Positions 1 through 8,982 are shown, counted from the first letter of the stretch. The stretch: 64,000 bases of DNA from CANKHA01 sp963750965 (GCA_963750965.1 CAVVSK010000010.1:1-64000), one strand, 5' to 3'. Made by a program: numbers and translations. The notes: generated by a model not told the origin, from the sequence alone.

Positions 1-1185
1 GGCGGTCTCGCCGTCGCGCATTTCGCCGACCATGATCACGTCCGGGTCCTGGCGCAGGAAGGAACGCAACGCGGTGGCAAAGGTGAGCCCGATGGCGGGC
101 TTCACCTGCGTTTGGTTTACGCCCTGGATTTCATACTCAATCGGATCTTCGATGGTGAGGATCTTGCGATAGGGGGCGTTCAGCCGCGAGAGCGCCGAAG
201 CCAGCGTCGTGGTTTTGCCGCTGCCGGTCGGGCCGGTCACGATGAACAGTCCATGCGCGGAACTGAGGTGATGCTCGACGATGCCACGGTCGCGTGCATC
301 GAGGCCAAGCTTGACGAAATCCAGCAGCCGTTGGTTGCGCTCCAGCACGCGCAGGATCGCCGCCTCGCCCTGCGCGGTCGGCATGGTGGCGACGCGCAGG
401 TCGAGCTCGTGCCCCCGGACAGTCACGCGCGCCCGGCCGTCCTGCGGTAGGCGGCGCTCGGCGATATTCAGGCCGGCTAGAATTTTCACGCGCGAAACGA
501 TGGCGCGCGCCATGTCGGCCGGGGGCGGTGGAATATTACGCAAGAGGCCGTCCACCCGCAGCCGCACCTGCAAGGTGCCGCGGAATGGCTCGACGTGAAT
601 ATCCGTGGCGCGCAGCTCAATGGCGCGCTCGAACAATTCAGTGACTGCGCGGACCACCGGAGCTCCGCTTGCCATGTCGCGCAGGCTGTCGAGATCGTCG
701 GCATCGCCGCCGGCAAACAAAGCCTCGGCCACTGCCAAGTCTTCGCCTTCCGCTGCCGGCCCAGCGCTTTCCAGTGCAATTCCGAGCGCGGTCTCGATCT
801 CGTCAAAGGGGGCGATCTCTCGCACGGTCAAGCGCCCGAGCGTCAGCTCCATGGTGCGCAGCACGCTGTTATCGGAGGGGTCCGCCACCGCCAGATGCAC
901 GATGCCGTCTGCGGTCTCATAGGGAAAAACGAAGAATTCGCGCAGAAAGCGCGAGGAGAATCCGTCGAGCAGGGCGCGGCCTTGGCGCATAACCGCGAGC
1001 GTGGTTCGCGGCAGTCCGTGAAATTTGGCCACGGCGTCGGCAAAGGGTGCCGGCTCCATTCCGCTGCGTTCATACAAGGCGCGATAGGAGGCGGGCCGCC
1101 GGCTTGTCGCCGCGCCTGCCGGCGGGGTCAAGAGTCCTGCGGAAATCAGGTGCTGTTCGAAGTCAGATTTTACGCCAATGTTCAT
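1..1185 (-). CDS. Type II secretion / type IV pilus assembly ATPase GspE/PilB family (partial, 3' end off the left edge)
   Basis: A cytoplasmic hexameric ATPase that powers pseudopilus assembly in type II secretion, or pilus assembly if PilB-like. The frame is open from an ATG at 1185 to the window edge, giving 395 of the roughly 550 residues usual for the family. An N-terminal MshEN/T2SSE-type region is followed by the ATPase core. The Walker A motif GPTGSGKTTT lies near residue 320, an Asp box TIEDPIEYE follows, and the Walker B segment LRQDPDVIMVGEMRDGETA ends at the left edge. The C-terminal tetracysteine/zinc region is outside the window. No gsp or pil neighbours are visible on this side, so I cannot choose between GspE and PilB. 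Confidence 0.88.
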   Translation of the reverse strand, partial: MNIGVKSDFEQHLISAGLLTPPAGAATSRRPASYRALYERSGMEPAPFADAVAKFHGLPRTTLAVMRQGRALLDGFSSRFLREFFVFPYETADGIVHLAVADPSDNSVLRTMELTLGRLTVREIAPFDEIETALGIALESAGPAAEGEDLAVAEALFAGGDADDLDSLRDMASGAPVVRAVTELFERAIELRATDIHVEPFRGTLQVRLRVDGLLRNIPPPPADMARAIVSRVKILAGLNIAERRLPQDGRARVTVRGHELDLRVATMPTAQGEAAILRVLERNQRLLDFVKLGLDARDRGIVEHHLSSAHGLFIVTGPTGSGKTTTLASALSRLNAPYRKILTIEDPIEYEIQGVNQTQVKPAIGLTFATALRSFLRQDPDVIMVGEMRDGETA

Positions 1186-1420
1186 CGAGTTGCCTAAGCC
1201 AGGCAGCGGCCCCGCCCAATTCAAAGTCTACCAGAGCCGCTCCACCGGAGCGAACCGTTTCTGAAGCTCGGACAAAGGCATAGGAGGCACGGAATACGGC
1301 CGAAAAACGCCATTTGCCTTGGATTTCGGGGTTCGGCCGCAAGTCTTAGATGCGGTTAATTTTTCCTTGCGATGGCGCCCGTCTGCCCCCTCGAAGGCAA
1401 AGGAGGCAGGGCGGCGTGCC
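1186..1420. other. Intergenic spacer between secretion ATPase and catabolic island
   Basis: About 235 bp with no convincing gene. It separates the secretion ATPase from the last gene of the minus-strand catabolic island, and the ATPase promoter probably lies here. A small CGCTCC/GGAGCG inverted repeat with a 3-nt loop is present near 1231-1245, without the T-run of an intrinsic terminator. Confidence 0.4.
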
Positions 1421-2356
1421 TTATTTGTAGAGCTTGTCGATATAGCCGCTGTCGTCGATGGCGCGCAGGTGATGCAGGTCCCACATCACCAGCGGATTGA
1501 AACCAGCCACCAACGGGTTCTCACGCACTCCCAGTGCGAAGACGTTCTGGATCGCCTCCAGTGTTGGATACGGCTTCTTCTGGTAAATCTCGGCGTGGTG
1601 GTCGTAAAAAATATCGACCTCCTTGTCCGACTGCAGTCGCAACAGATCCCGGCTGGTCCGGTTGATGATCTCGATCGTGCCTTGCCGGTTGGTCTTGAAG
1701 TAATGGATCGCGTCGACCAACGCATGCATCAGGCCGTTGACCTCTTCCGGATGCTCATTGATGTATTTGGTCGTGGTGGTCACGGTCGGGCCTTCGATCA
1801 TCGGAATGGTTCCCACATCGATTACACGGGCTCCCAATTCCTGCGCCCGATGCGCGTCGACCGGGCCCATGAAGGTCCCGTCAAAAGCGCCGCTCATCAC
1901 AGCGCGAATACGCTCGACAGCGCGGCGGTCGCCCATGATCATCTGGACGTCCTTGCCCTCTTCCAGCCCGTTCTGCTTGAGGAATAGCCAGGCATTGAGG
2001 CCAGGATGCTGGTCGAGCTTGTCGATCGAAAGACGCTTGCCTTTCAGGTCGGCGACGCTGTCGATGCCGTTGCCAACAACAAGCCAGTGCTGCTGCCAGT
2101 CGTTCTGCACCTGTCCGATATGCACGAAAGGCTCGTCATGCAGTGCGCGCCGTGCATAGAGGCTGTGATGATTGCCCGAGACGATATCGAGATCGCCGGA
2201 GAGTAGCCCTTCAGTGGCGCGAGCGCGCTTGTCCTCCATCGACCCAAACTCCATTTCAAATCCGTGCTTGGTCAGGAAGCCGCCTTCCTCCATCACCTTC
2301 CAAAGCGGAACGTGTGCTGGCGCGCGGTAGTAAATACGGATTTTCTTTTTAGCCAT
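1421..2356 (-). CDS. NMT1/THI5-like binding-protein-fold protein without signal peptide
   Basis: 311 aa. The fold is that of type II periplasmic binding proteins of the NMT1/TauA/SsuA group: an early segment VPLWKVMEEGGFLTKHGFE, then SGDLDIVSGNH, and later GPTVTTTTKYINEHPEEV. The ATG at 2356 has a good ribosome-binding site (AGGGAGA, 5 nt away), and the protein begins MAKKKIRIYYRAPAHVPLW with no hydrophobic signal sequence. It is a close paralogue of the gene at 5830-6765, which has the same length. Known signal-less relatives include enzymes such as Pht5-type 4,5-dihydroxyphthalate decarboxylase, so a cytoplasmic enzyme or sensor role is as plausible as transport. It is the last gene of the island. 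Confidence 0.8.
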   Translation of the reverse strand: MAKKKIRIYYRAPAHVPLWKVMEEGGFLTKHGFEMEFGSMEDKRARATEGLLSGDLDIVSGNHHSLYARRALHDEPFVHIGQVQNDWQQHWLVVGNGIDSVADLKGKRLSIDKLDQHPGLNAWLFLKQNGLEEGKDVQMIMGDRRAVERIRAVMSGAFDGTFMGPVDAHRAQELGARVIDVGTIPMIEGPTVTTTTKYINEHPEEVNGLMHALVDAIHYFKTNRQGTIEIINRTSRDLLRLQSDKEVDIFYDHHAEIYQKKPYPTLEAIQNVFALGVRENPLVAGFNPLVMWDLHHLRAIDDSGYIDKLYK

Positions 2357-2403
2357 GTTGTCTCCCTGAGTATCAAACGCTGCGGTTTGGGCGCGCGGCG
2401 GTC

Positions 2404-3405
2404 CTACAGGTCCTCAAACCTGCCGTTGGTCCAGCGCGAAAGGATGGTCGGCCCCGGCCCGCGGCGGCCATTATGGTTGTCCGGGCTAAATGAGCATGTT
2501 CCGGTGGCGCCCTCCAGCGTCACGCCGCTTTCCAGGTATTCGATGGCGCGCCTGGCGTCGCCGTCGCCTGCCTGCAGTGCCAGGGCGCAGAACTTCATGC
2601 AGTCCCAGCCGAAAGCGTGATTGGTAGTCGGCACCTCAACTCCGTTTTCTTCCATGACCTGGACGAAACGCTCTTGGCTTTCGTTTCGCATCCGGCTGCG
2701 GCGGAAATTGGTGTCGACGAACCAGAATTCGCCGGTACGCCCGTTCAGCGATTGCAAGAAGCTTTCGCGCAGCAGCGAGCGGCCGAGCACGAGCGGCGTA
2801 TCCGGCATGCGCTCGCCGATCGTTTGCACGACCTTCAGCGCCTTTCGTTCGCTGGAAAACACGACATAGATCAGTTCGGGTTTCCAGCCGTCGGCACCGA
2901 TGTGCAGCGCATCACCCGGATTGTGGGCCAGCGACCGAGCCTCCATGCCGGATTCACGCAAGCGAGCTTCCATGGTGGTGGCGACGCGGGTCTGAAATTC
3001 GGTGGCGTCGTGCAGCATAAGATAGCGTCGCCGATTGGCGCTTCGTGTCAGTTCGGCTGCGACCGCCGCGGTGGTCTGGATGGTTGGAAAACCGATGTGA
3101 AAGATGTTGCGCCGGTTTTGCCAGACTGCGGGATTGTTGTTGGCGACCAGACATAACAGGTTCATCCGTTCGGCCAATTGCCCAAGCCGTTGCAACTCGG
3201 GGACGCGCATGGCTCCGATAACGCCGGCGACCTTCCCCTCCCACGAACTCAGCTGCCTCGCTAAATCGTCGGGTTCGTCGCGCCGGAACAGTTGTTCCCG
3301 AATTTCGACCTCCGGACCCGCGGCCAGCCGCGCCGCGAATGTCTGGTCCGCCGGAGAGGAGTCCTCGCCCTCCGGATGCATGATCAGGACCGTATTTTTC
3401 TTCAT
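2404..3405 (-). CDS. LivK-like (Peripla_BP_6) binding-protein-fold protein without signal peptide
   Basis: 333 aa with the overall pattern of type I periplasmic binding proteins: a nucleotide-like first lobe that starts directly with a beta strand (KKNTVLIMHPEGE), a central GFPTIQTTAAVAAEL segment, and a second lobe with ELIYVVFSSERKALKVV. It ends with the ALQAGDGDARRAIEYLESG helix typical of LivJ/LivK-like proteins. No signal peptide precedes the first strand, which is unusual for a transport binding protein. It lies 48 bp downstream of the AfuA-like gene at 3451 and just before another signal-less protein. It may sense a metabolite in the cytoplasm. The family assignment rests on fold pattern only. 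Confidence 0.6.
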   Translation of the reverse strand: MKKNTVLIMHPEGEDSSPADQTFAARLAAGPEVEIREQLFRRDEPDDLARQLSSWEGKVAGVIGAMRVPELQRLGQLAERMNLLCLVANNNPAVWQNRRNIFHIGFPTIQTTAAVAAELTRSANRRRYLMLHDATEFQTRVATTMEARLRESGMEARSLAHNPGDALHIGADGWKPELIYVVFSSERKALKVVQTIGERMPDTPLVLGRSLLRESFLQSLNGRTGEFWFVDTNFRRSRMRNESQERFVQVMEENGVEVPTTNHAFGWDCMKFCALALQAGDGDARRAIEYLESGVTLEGATGTCSFSPDNHNGRRGPGPTILSRWTNGRFEDL

Positions 3406-3450
3406 CGTTTGCGCGCTCTCTTCCCGTTCTTTTTTGCTTGCCTGCTTTTG

Positions 3451-4542
3451 TTATTTCTTCAGCAGCGCGCGCACATCGTTTGCGGCCTCGACCCGCTCTT
3501 TGGCGATCCACTTGAATTCCGTGTTGTCGGAATAGGCCACGTCAGGACGCGGGATCGTCTTGGGATCCAGAAATGACTCGTCCACATCCGTGCGCAAGGT
3601 AGGCAATTCATAGCCGCGCGAGTAGAGTTCCAGTCCCTCCTTGCCGACCAGCCAATTGATGAAGATGCGCGCCGCGTTCGGATGCGGCGCCTTGTTGGCG
3701 TAGGATAGAATGAAGGGCGAGGAATTCAGGCGGTTCTTCAGATCGGAGAGTTCGAAGACCTCCGTGATTTTGAAACCCTCCTTGATCAACTGGCGGATGT
3801 CGTCGGTGCGGCAGGTCAGGCAGACCGGGTAAGTGCCGCGCGCCAGCCAATCGGTCAGCTGCCGGCGCTCGCGGCTGATGCCTGGTTTCTGGTCGATATA
3901 AAGCTTCTTGGTAAATTCCGGGCCGAGCTCACGCAGGATATGTCCCGCGGTATTGGCGCCGGTGCCGCTGCTGGTCGGATCCTCGCTGGATATTTTGCCG
4001 GTAAATTTCGGGTTCAGCAGATCCTTGGTGGAGCGGATTTCCTCCGGCTTCACATAATCGGTGTTGATGTAGAAATGGCTGTCCACGTTGGCGAAGAGCA
4101 TCAGGATGTATTGCTCCTCGGGATCGATGAACCAGGGCTTGCCGCGCTTCCATTTCGAGCCGTCGGTGACCTCCGGCAGGATGAGAAGCGGCTTCAGCGG
4201 ATCGATCATCTTCTCCGGGTAATAGACATTGACCGTGGTTCCGAGCCCGGAAAGAAAAACGTCGACCGAATAAATACCGGACTGACGCTCGGTGCGGATG
4301 CGGCCGGAGGCCTGCCCGGAGCTGCCGACGGCGATGTATTCCACCGTAATGCCGTAGCGCTTCTGGAAAGCCGGGATGATCTCGTTGCGCATCACCGGAT
4401 CGGGCGAGCCGATGATCACCACCTTGCTCTCGTTCTTGGCGGCGGCGAGCGTTTCGTCCCAAACCTTCTGCCAATCGGCGGGCTGCGCCAGGGCGCTGGG
4501 CGCGAACAATAGTGCCATGAGAAATACGGCGATTTGCTTCAT
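3451..4542 (-). CDS. ABC transporter substrate-binding protein, AfuA/FbpA-like (group A)
   Basis: 363 aa. A signal peptide of about 19 residues ends in SALA before QPADWQK. The mature protein follows the type II (Fe3+/spermidine-type) binding-protein plan. Group A marks are GSPDPVMRNEIIP early, GKISSEDPTSSG in the hinge region, and the CxxC motif PVCLTCRTDD about two thirds along. The C-terminal lobe contains YANKAPHPNAARIFINWL. The ATG at 4542 has GGAGG about 10 nt upstream. It is one of ten paralogues served, presumably, by the single permease/ATPase pair at 15685-18524. The substrate is unknown. Context favours an organic acid rather than iron, but this is inference. Confidence 0.85.
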   Translation of the reverse strand: MKQIAVFLMALLFAPSALAQPADWQKVWDETLAAAKNESKVVIIGSPDPVMRNEIIPAFQKRYGITVEYIAVGSSGQASGRIRTERQSGIYSVDVFLSGLGTTVNVYYPEKMIDPLKPLLILPEVTDGSKWKRGKPWFIDPEEQYILMLFANVDSHFYINTDYVKPEEIRSTKDLLNPKFTGKISSEDPTSSGTGANTAGHILRELGPEFTKKLYIDQKPGISRERRQLTDWLARGTYPVCLTCRTDDIRQLIKEGFKITEVFELSDLKNRLNSSPFILSYANKAPHPNAARIFINWLVGKEGLELYSRGYELPTLRTDVDESFLDPKTIPRPDVAYSDNTEFKWIAKERVEAANDVRALLKK

Positions 4543-4677
4543 GTCGGCAGTCCTCCCAAGGTCTGCGCGCCTTCAAGCGAGCCAGCAACAAACGCCGCGC
4601 CTTGTTCCTGGCAAGTACCCGTGCGGGGCGTGTTCGCCCTACAGGCGAGCCACTGAGCCTGCGGCCGGCCGCAGTTG

Positions 4678-5781
4678 CTAGTTCTTCAGCATTGCGCGGA
4701 TCTTGGCGCCATATTCCAGCTTGTCTACGGAGCGCCATTTCGGATCGGCATCGTCGGGGTAGCTCACGCCCGGCTTCGGGATCGAGCGAGGATCGAGGAA
4801 GAACTCATCCACGTCCGTCCGCAGCGTCACCGCCTGGAAGCCGCGGGAATAGATTTCAAGGCCTTCCTTGCCAGCCAGCCAGTTGATGAAGACCTTCGCG
4901 GCATTGGGATGCGCCGGCCTGTTGGCGACGCTGAGCAGGAAGGGCGAGGAGTTGACCCGGCCCGTCAGGCCTTCGAGATCATAGATCTCGGTGATCTTGA
5001 AGCCCTCTTTCTGCAGCGGGCGCACGTCGTCGGCGCGGCAGGTCAGACAAATCGGATTATTGCCGCGCGCCAGCCAGTCGGTGAGTTGGCGACGGTCGCG
5101 GCTGAATTGGACCTTCTGCCCGACATAGAGGCTCTTGGCGAAGTCTCCCCCGAGCTGGCTATAAATATTGGCCGCGGTATTACCCCCGCTGCCCCGGTCA
5201 CTGGTCGGGTCTTCCGAGCTGATCTTGCCCTGCCACTTTGGATTGAGCAGATCCTTGGCCGACTTCATTTCCTCCGGCTTGACGAAATCCGTATTGATGA
5301 AGAGCAAACTGTCGACGCTGTTGAAAAGGCGCAGCACATAGGCGCCGTCCTTGTCCATGAACCACAGCTTGCCGGGCTTCCAATTCTTGCCTTCCGTCAC
5401 CTCTGGCAGGATGAGATAGGGACGCAGCGGATCGATCAGCTTTTCCGCATGCAGGATGTTGTACTGAGTGTCGGGTCCGGAAAGATAGGCATCGACCGCA
5501 TAGATCCCTGCGCCACGCTCCAGCTTCACGCGCTCGGTGATTTCCGCCGAGCGTCCGGCGATATAATCCACCTTGACGCCGTAACGCTTTTCGAAGGCCG
5601 GGATCACCTCGCTGCGCATCACCGGGTCGGGCGAGCCGACGACGGCGACCTTGCCCTCCTTCTTGGCTGCGGCGAGCGTCTCATCCCAGGTTTTTTTCCA
5701 ATCACTCGTCTGCGCCATGGCGCTCGACGACACCAGCATGGCCGCAGCAAATCCGATGATCGTTGAAACGTTTTTTCTCAC
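4678..5781 (-). CDS. ABC transporter substrate-binding protein, AfuA/FbpA-like (group A)
   Basis: 367 aa. The start is GTG at 5781, supported by GGGGAGG 5 nt upstream. A signal peptide (MRKNVSTIIGFAAAMLVSSSAMA) precedes QTSDWKKTWDETLAAAKKEGK. Group A features are GSPDPVMRSEVIPAF, GKISSEDPTSD, the CxxC motif PICLTCRADD, and VNSSPFLLSVANRPAHPNAAKVFINW near the C terminus. It lies downstream of the signal-less NMT1-like gene at 5830, with a hairpin plus T-run between them (5799-5822), so its expression may be uncoupled from the upstream array. Confidence 0.85.
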   Translation of the reverse strand: MRKNVSTIIGFAAAMLVSSSAMAQTSDWKKTWDETLAAAKKEGKVAVVGSPDPVMRSEVIPAFEKRYGVKVDYIAGRSAEITERVKLERGAGIYAVDAYLSGPDTQYNILHAEKLIDPLRPYLILPEVTEGKNWKPGKLWFMDKDGAYVLRLFNSVDSLLFINTDFVKPEEMKSAKDLLNPKWQGKISSEDPTSDRGSGGNTAANIYSQLGGDFAKSLYVGQKVQFSRDRRQLTDWLARGNNPICLTCRADDVRPLQKEGFKITEIYDLEGLTGRVNSSPFLLSVANRPAHPNAAKVFINWLAGKEGLEIYSRGFQAVTLRTDVDEFFLDPRSIPKPGVSYPDDADPKWRSVDKLEYGAKIRAMLKN

Positions 5782-5798
5782 CGCATCCTCCCCACGTG

Positions 5799-5822
5799 AA
5801 AAAAGCCGGCTAACCCGCCGGC
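5799..5822 (-). terminator. Intrinsic terminator-like hairpin inside the binding-protein array
   Basis: Read on the minus strand, GCCGGC, a 6-nt loop GGGTTA, and GCCGGC are followed directly by six T. It lies after the stop of the NMT1-like gene (5830) and 18 nt before the GTG start of the next binding protein. It could be a partial terminator or attenuator dividing the array. Confidence 0.6.
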
Positions 5823-5829
5823 CTCTTTG

Positions 5830-6765
5830 TTACTGGTACAGTTTGTCGATGTAGCCGCTATCGTCGATCGCCCGAAGATGATGCATGTCCCACATCACCA
5901 GCGGATTGAAACCTGCGTTTTCCGGGGTGTCATGTACCCCCAGCTGAAAGACATTCTGAATCGCCTCCGGTCTGGGGTAGGGCTTCTTCTCGAAGATCTT
6001 CGCGCTTTCGTCGTAGAAGGCCTCCAGCTCGTCGTCCGACTGCATGCGCAGAAGGCCGCGGCAGGTGTCATTGATGAGGTTCAGCGTACCCTGCTTGTTC
6101 GTCTTGAAATAGTGCAGGGCATCCACCAGGGAACGCAGCAGGGCGTCTACTTCTTCCGGGTGGCTGTTGACGTATGTGGTCGTGGTGGTGAGCGTGACGC
6201 CTTCGATCATCGGAAAGGTCGGAAGATCGATCACGCGCGCGCCGAGCTGCTTGGCGCGCAGCTGATCGACCGAGCCGATGAAAGTAGCATCGAAAGCGCC
6301 GGCCATCACATGCCGTACGCGCTCCACGCCCTTCTTGTCGCCGTCGACGATCGTCACGTCTTTGCCGTCCTCTAGACCTTGCTGCTTCAGATAGAGCCAG
6401 AGGTTGAGGCCCGGATGGCCAGCGCGCTTGTTCATGCTGATGCGCTTGCCGCGCAGGTCGGCCACAGTGTTGATGCCATCCCTGGCCACCATCCAGTGCT
6501 GGTTCCACTGGTTATTGACCTGTCCGATATGCACGAAGGGCTCGTTGTGCAATCCGCGCCGGGCATAGAGGCTGTGGTGATTGCCGGAAACGATGTCGAT
6601 CTCGCCAGTCAGCAGGCCTTCCGTTGCGCGCTTGCGCTTGTCTTCCAGCGAGCCGAGCTCGAACTCGAAACCGTGCTTCTCGTTGAAGCCGGCTGCTTCC
6701 ATTACTTTCCAGAGCGGTACGTGGCTGGGCGCGCGATAAAAAACCTTGATCTTCTTCTTTGCCAC
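5830..6765 (-). CDS. NMT1/THI5-like binding-protein-fold protein without signal peptide
   Basis: 311 aa, paralogue of the gene at 1421-2356 with identical length. I chose the GTG at 6765 because GGGAGAG lies a few bases upstream and the resulting N terminus (VAKKKIKVFYRAPSHVPLWK) matches that of the paralogue. The open frame continues upstream to about 7101 but there it only shadows the neighbouring gene. Shared segments are FNEKHGFEFELGSLEDKRKR, TGEIDIVSGNHHSLYARRG and VTLTTTTTYVNSHPEEVDAL. There is no signal peptide. Its position inside an array of exported binding proteins is striking. It may be a cytoplasmic enzyme (Pht5-like decarboxylase fold) or a sensor. Confidence 0.82.
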   Translation of the reverse strand: MAKKKIKVFYRAPSHVPLWKVMEAAGFNEKHGFEFELGSLEDKRKRATEGLLTGEIDIVSGNHHSLYARRGLHNEPFVHIGQVNNQWNQHWMVARDGINTVADLRGKRISMNKRAGHPGLNLWLYLKQQGLEDGKDVTIVDGDKKGVERVRHVMAGAFDATFIGSVDQLRAKQLGARVIDLPTFPMIEGVTLTTTTTYVNSHPEEVDALLRSLVDALHYFKTNKQGTLNLINDTCRGLLRMQSDDELEAFYDESAKIFEKKPYPRPEAIQNVFQLGVHDTPENAGFNPLVMWDMHHLRAIDDSGYIDKLYQ

Positions 6766-6781
6766 TAATTTCTCTCCCAAT

Positions 6782-7861
6782 TTACTTACGCAGCAGCTGC
6801 TGCATGATTGCCATGACCTTCTTCCGCGCCGCCACGCCTTCATTCCAGTCGTGCACGTCGAAGTAGCTCGCCGCCGGGTCGGGAATGATCTCCTTTGGCA
6901 AATACGCTTCCGCGTTGATGTCGTTGCGGGTCGGCGCCTCGCCGCGGGCGCGGGAAAAGACCTCGAGGCCCTCCTTCGAAGCGACCCAGTTCGCGAACAA
7001 TCGCGCCGCGTTCGGGTTGGGCGCCTTGTCGAGCAGCACCATCTGGCCGATGCCGGACGACACCGTGCCGCCCATGTCCTTGAATTTATAGATCGCTTCA
7101 ATCGGCAGACCGTCGGCCTTGAGCTTGCGCAACTGCTCGTCCTCGCCGTCGAGCGCGATCATCAGCGCGCCGCGGGCGACGCCGTCGGTCAGCTGGCGCC
7201 GGTCCCGGTTGATCACCGGTTGCTGGTCGACATAGAGCTTTTTCAGGAACTCCTCGCCGAATTCCAGGTAGAAGCGTGTCGATTGGCCGTTGCCGCTGCC
7301 GGCAGTGGTCGGGTCATGCGCGCCGATCTTGCCTCGCCATTTCGGGTTCAGCAGGTCCTGCGCCGACTGCAGCTCACCCGGCTTTACCAGATCCGTGTTG
7401 ATGAAGACGATCGGGCCGGCGGTGTTGAACAGCCGCAGCACATACATCTCTTCCGGATCGGTGAACCAGAGTTTGCCCTTCTTCCACTTCTTCGGGTCGG
7501 TCACGTCCGGATCGATCAATTCGGGCTTGAGCGGCACGATGAACTTTTCGGCGTAATAGGTCGTGGCGAGGCCGGTGCTGCCGCCGAAGGCGACGTCGAC
7601 GCTGTAGATGCCGGAAGCCCGCTCCGAGCGCAGCTTAGCCGTCGTGTCGGATCCGCGCTGGCCGATATATTCGACTGTGATGCCGTATTTCGCCTTGAAG
7701 GCCTCGGGCAGCGCCCTGCGCACCACGGCGTCGGGCGGCCCGTTGACCACCACCTTGCCTTCCTTTTTGGCGGCGGCGACGAGCGCGTCCCATTTCGCGG
7801 CATCCTGCGCCAAGGCACTGGAGCTCGAGAACAGGACCGCCAGGATCAGAATTCTCATCAT
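6782..7861 (-). CDS. ABC transporter substrate-binding protein, AfuA/FbpA-like (group B)
   Basis: 359 aa with a short signal peptide (MMRILILAVLFSSSSALA, then QDAAKWD). Group B marks are KVVVNGPPDAVVRRALPEAF, AFKAKYGITVEYIG, GKIGAHDPTTAGSGNG, and an acidic motif ALDGEDEQLRKLK where group A has CxxC. The C terminus reads NPNAARLFANWVASKEGLEVFSR. It is nearly identical in plan and length to the adjacent gene at 7888, so the pair is a recent tandem duplication. It starts 17 bp upstream of the NMT1-like gene and is probably co-transcribed with it. Confidence 0.85.
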   Translation of the reverse strand: MMRILILAVLFSSSSALAQDAAKWDALVAAAKKEGKVVVNGPPDAVVRRALPEAFKAKYGITVEYIGQRGSDTTAKLRSERASGIYSVDVAFGGSTGLATTYYAEKFIVPLKPELIDPDVTDPKKWKKGKLWFTDPEEMYVLRLFNTAGPIVFINTDLVKPGELQSAQDLLNPKWRGKIGAHDPTTAGSGNGQSTRFYLEFGEEFLKKLYVDQQPVINRDRRQLTDGVARGALMIALDGEDEQLRKLKADGLPIEAIYKFKDMGGTVSSGIGQMVLLDKAPNPNAARLFANWVASKEGLEVFSRARGEAPTRNDINAEAYLPKEIIPDPAASYFDVHDWNEGVAARKKVMAIMQQLLRK

Positions 7862-7887
7862 GCCTGTTGTATCCGCTTGAGAGCTGA

Positions 7888-8967
7888 TCAGTTGCGCAGC
7901 ATCTGCTGCATAATCGCCATCACTTTCTTCCGCGCTGTCACGCCTTCGGCCCAGTCGTGCACGTCGAAATAATTCGCCTTTGGATCCGGGATGATCTCTT
8001 TAGGCAAATAAGCTTCTGCGTTGATGTCATTGCGCGTCGGGGCCTCGCCGCGCGCCTTGGAAAAGACCTCGAGCCCTTCCTTCGAGGCGATCCAGTTGGC
8101 GAAGAGCCTCGCCGCGTTGGGATTAGGAGCCTTGTCCATGAGAACCATCTGGCCGATGCCGGAGGAAACGGTGCCGCCCATGTCGTGGAACTTGTAGATC
8201 GCTTCGATCGGCAGCCCATCCGCTTTGAGCTTCCTGAGCTGTTCGTCCTCGCCGTCGAGCGCGATCGGATGCGCGCCGCGCGCGACGCCGTCGGTCAGCT
8301 GGCGGCGGTCGCGCACGATCGTCGGCTGCTGGTCGACGTAGAGTTTGCGAAGGAAGTCTTCCCCGAATTGCAGATAAAAACGGGTGGCCTGGCCGATCCC
8401 GCTGCCGGAAATTCGCGGGTCGTGCGCGGAAATCTTACCTTTCCATTTCGGATCGAGCAGATCCTGCACGCTCTTCAACTCCCCAGGCTTCACTTGCGAG
8501 GTGTTGATGAAAACGATCGGCCCCGCGGTATTGAACAGCCGCAGCACATAGGTGTCTTCCGGGTCGCTGAACCACAGCTTGCCCCTCTTCCATTTCGTGG
8601 GATCGGTCACTTCCGGGTCAATGAGCTCGGGTTTTAGCGGCGCGATGAATTTTTCGGCGTAATAGACGGTAGCCATGCTGTCGCTGCCGCCAAAGGCGAC
8701 GTCAACGGAATAGACACCGGCGCTGCGCTCGGACCGCAGCTTGGCGGAAGTTTCCGTGCCGCGGCCGCCGATATATTCTACCGTGATGCCGTATTTCGCC
8801 TTAAAGGCGTCGGGCAATGCCTTCCGCACCGTTGCGTCCGGCGGGCCGATGACGACGACCTTGCCTTCTTTCTTTGCCGCGGCAACCAGCTGGTCCCATT
8901 TGGCGGTATCCTGCGCGAAGGCGTCGGTGCTGAAGAGCAGAATTGCGAGCGTGAGAAGTTTGATCAT
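7888..8967 (-). CDS. ABC transporter substrate-binding protein, AfuA/FbpA-like (group B)
   Basis: 359 aa with signal peptide MIKLLTLAILLFSTDAFA before QDTAKWDQLVAAAKKEGK. It shares long segments with its downstream neighbour, for example GVARGAHPIALDGEDEQLRK, IEAIYKFHDMGGTVSSGIGQ and AEAYLPKEIIPDP. The hinge segment is GKISAHDPRISGSG. Differences between the two are concentrated in the signal peptide and lobe-1 positions, which fits duplication followed by drift in ligand preference. The ligand is unknown. Confidence 0.85.
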   Translation of the reverse strand: MIKLLTLAILLFSTDAFAQDTAKWDQLVAAAKKEGKVVVIGPPDATVRKALPDAFKAKYGITVEYIGGRGTETSAKLRSERSAGVYSVDVAFGGSDSMATVYYAEKFIAPLKPELIDPEVTDPTKWKRGKLWFSDPEDTYVLRLFNTAGPIVFINTSQVKPGELKSVQDLLDPKWKGKISAHDPRISGSGIGQATRFYLQFGEDFLRKLYVDQQPTIVRDRRQLTDGVARGAHPIALDGEDEQLRKLKADGLPIEAIYKFHDMGGTVSSGIGQMVLMDKAPNPNAARLFANWIASKEGLEVFSKARGEAPTRNDINAEAYLPKEIIPDPKANYFDVHDWAEGVTARKKVMAIMQQMLRN

Positions 8968-8982
8968 GCCGGTTGTTTTTCC

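Noticed and set aside
5830..7101. A longer 423-codon reading of the NMT1-like gene
   Set aside because: The upstream 112 codons are Arg/Ser-rich and antisense in character, mirroring the neighbouring binding-protein gene in another frame. The GTG at 6765 has a proper ribosome-binding site and matches the paralogue's N terminus.
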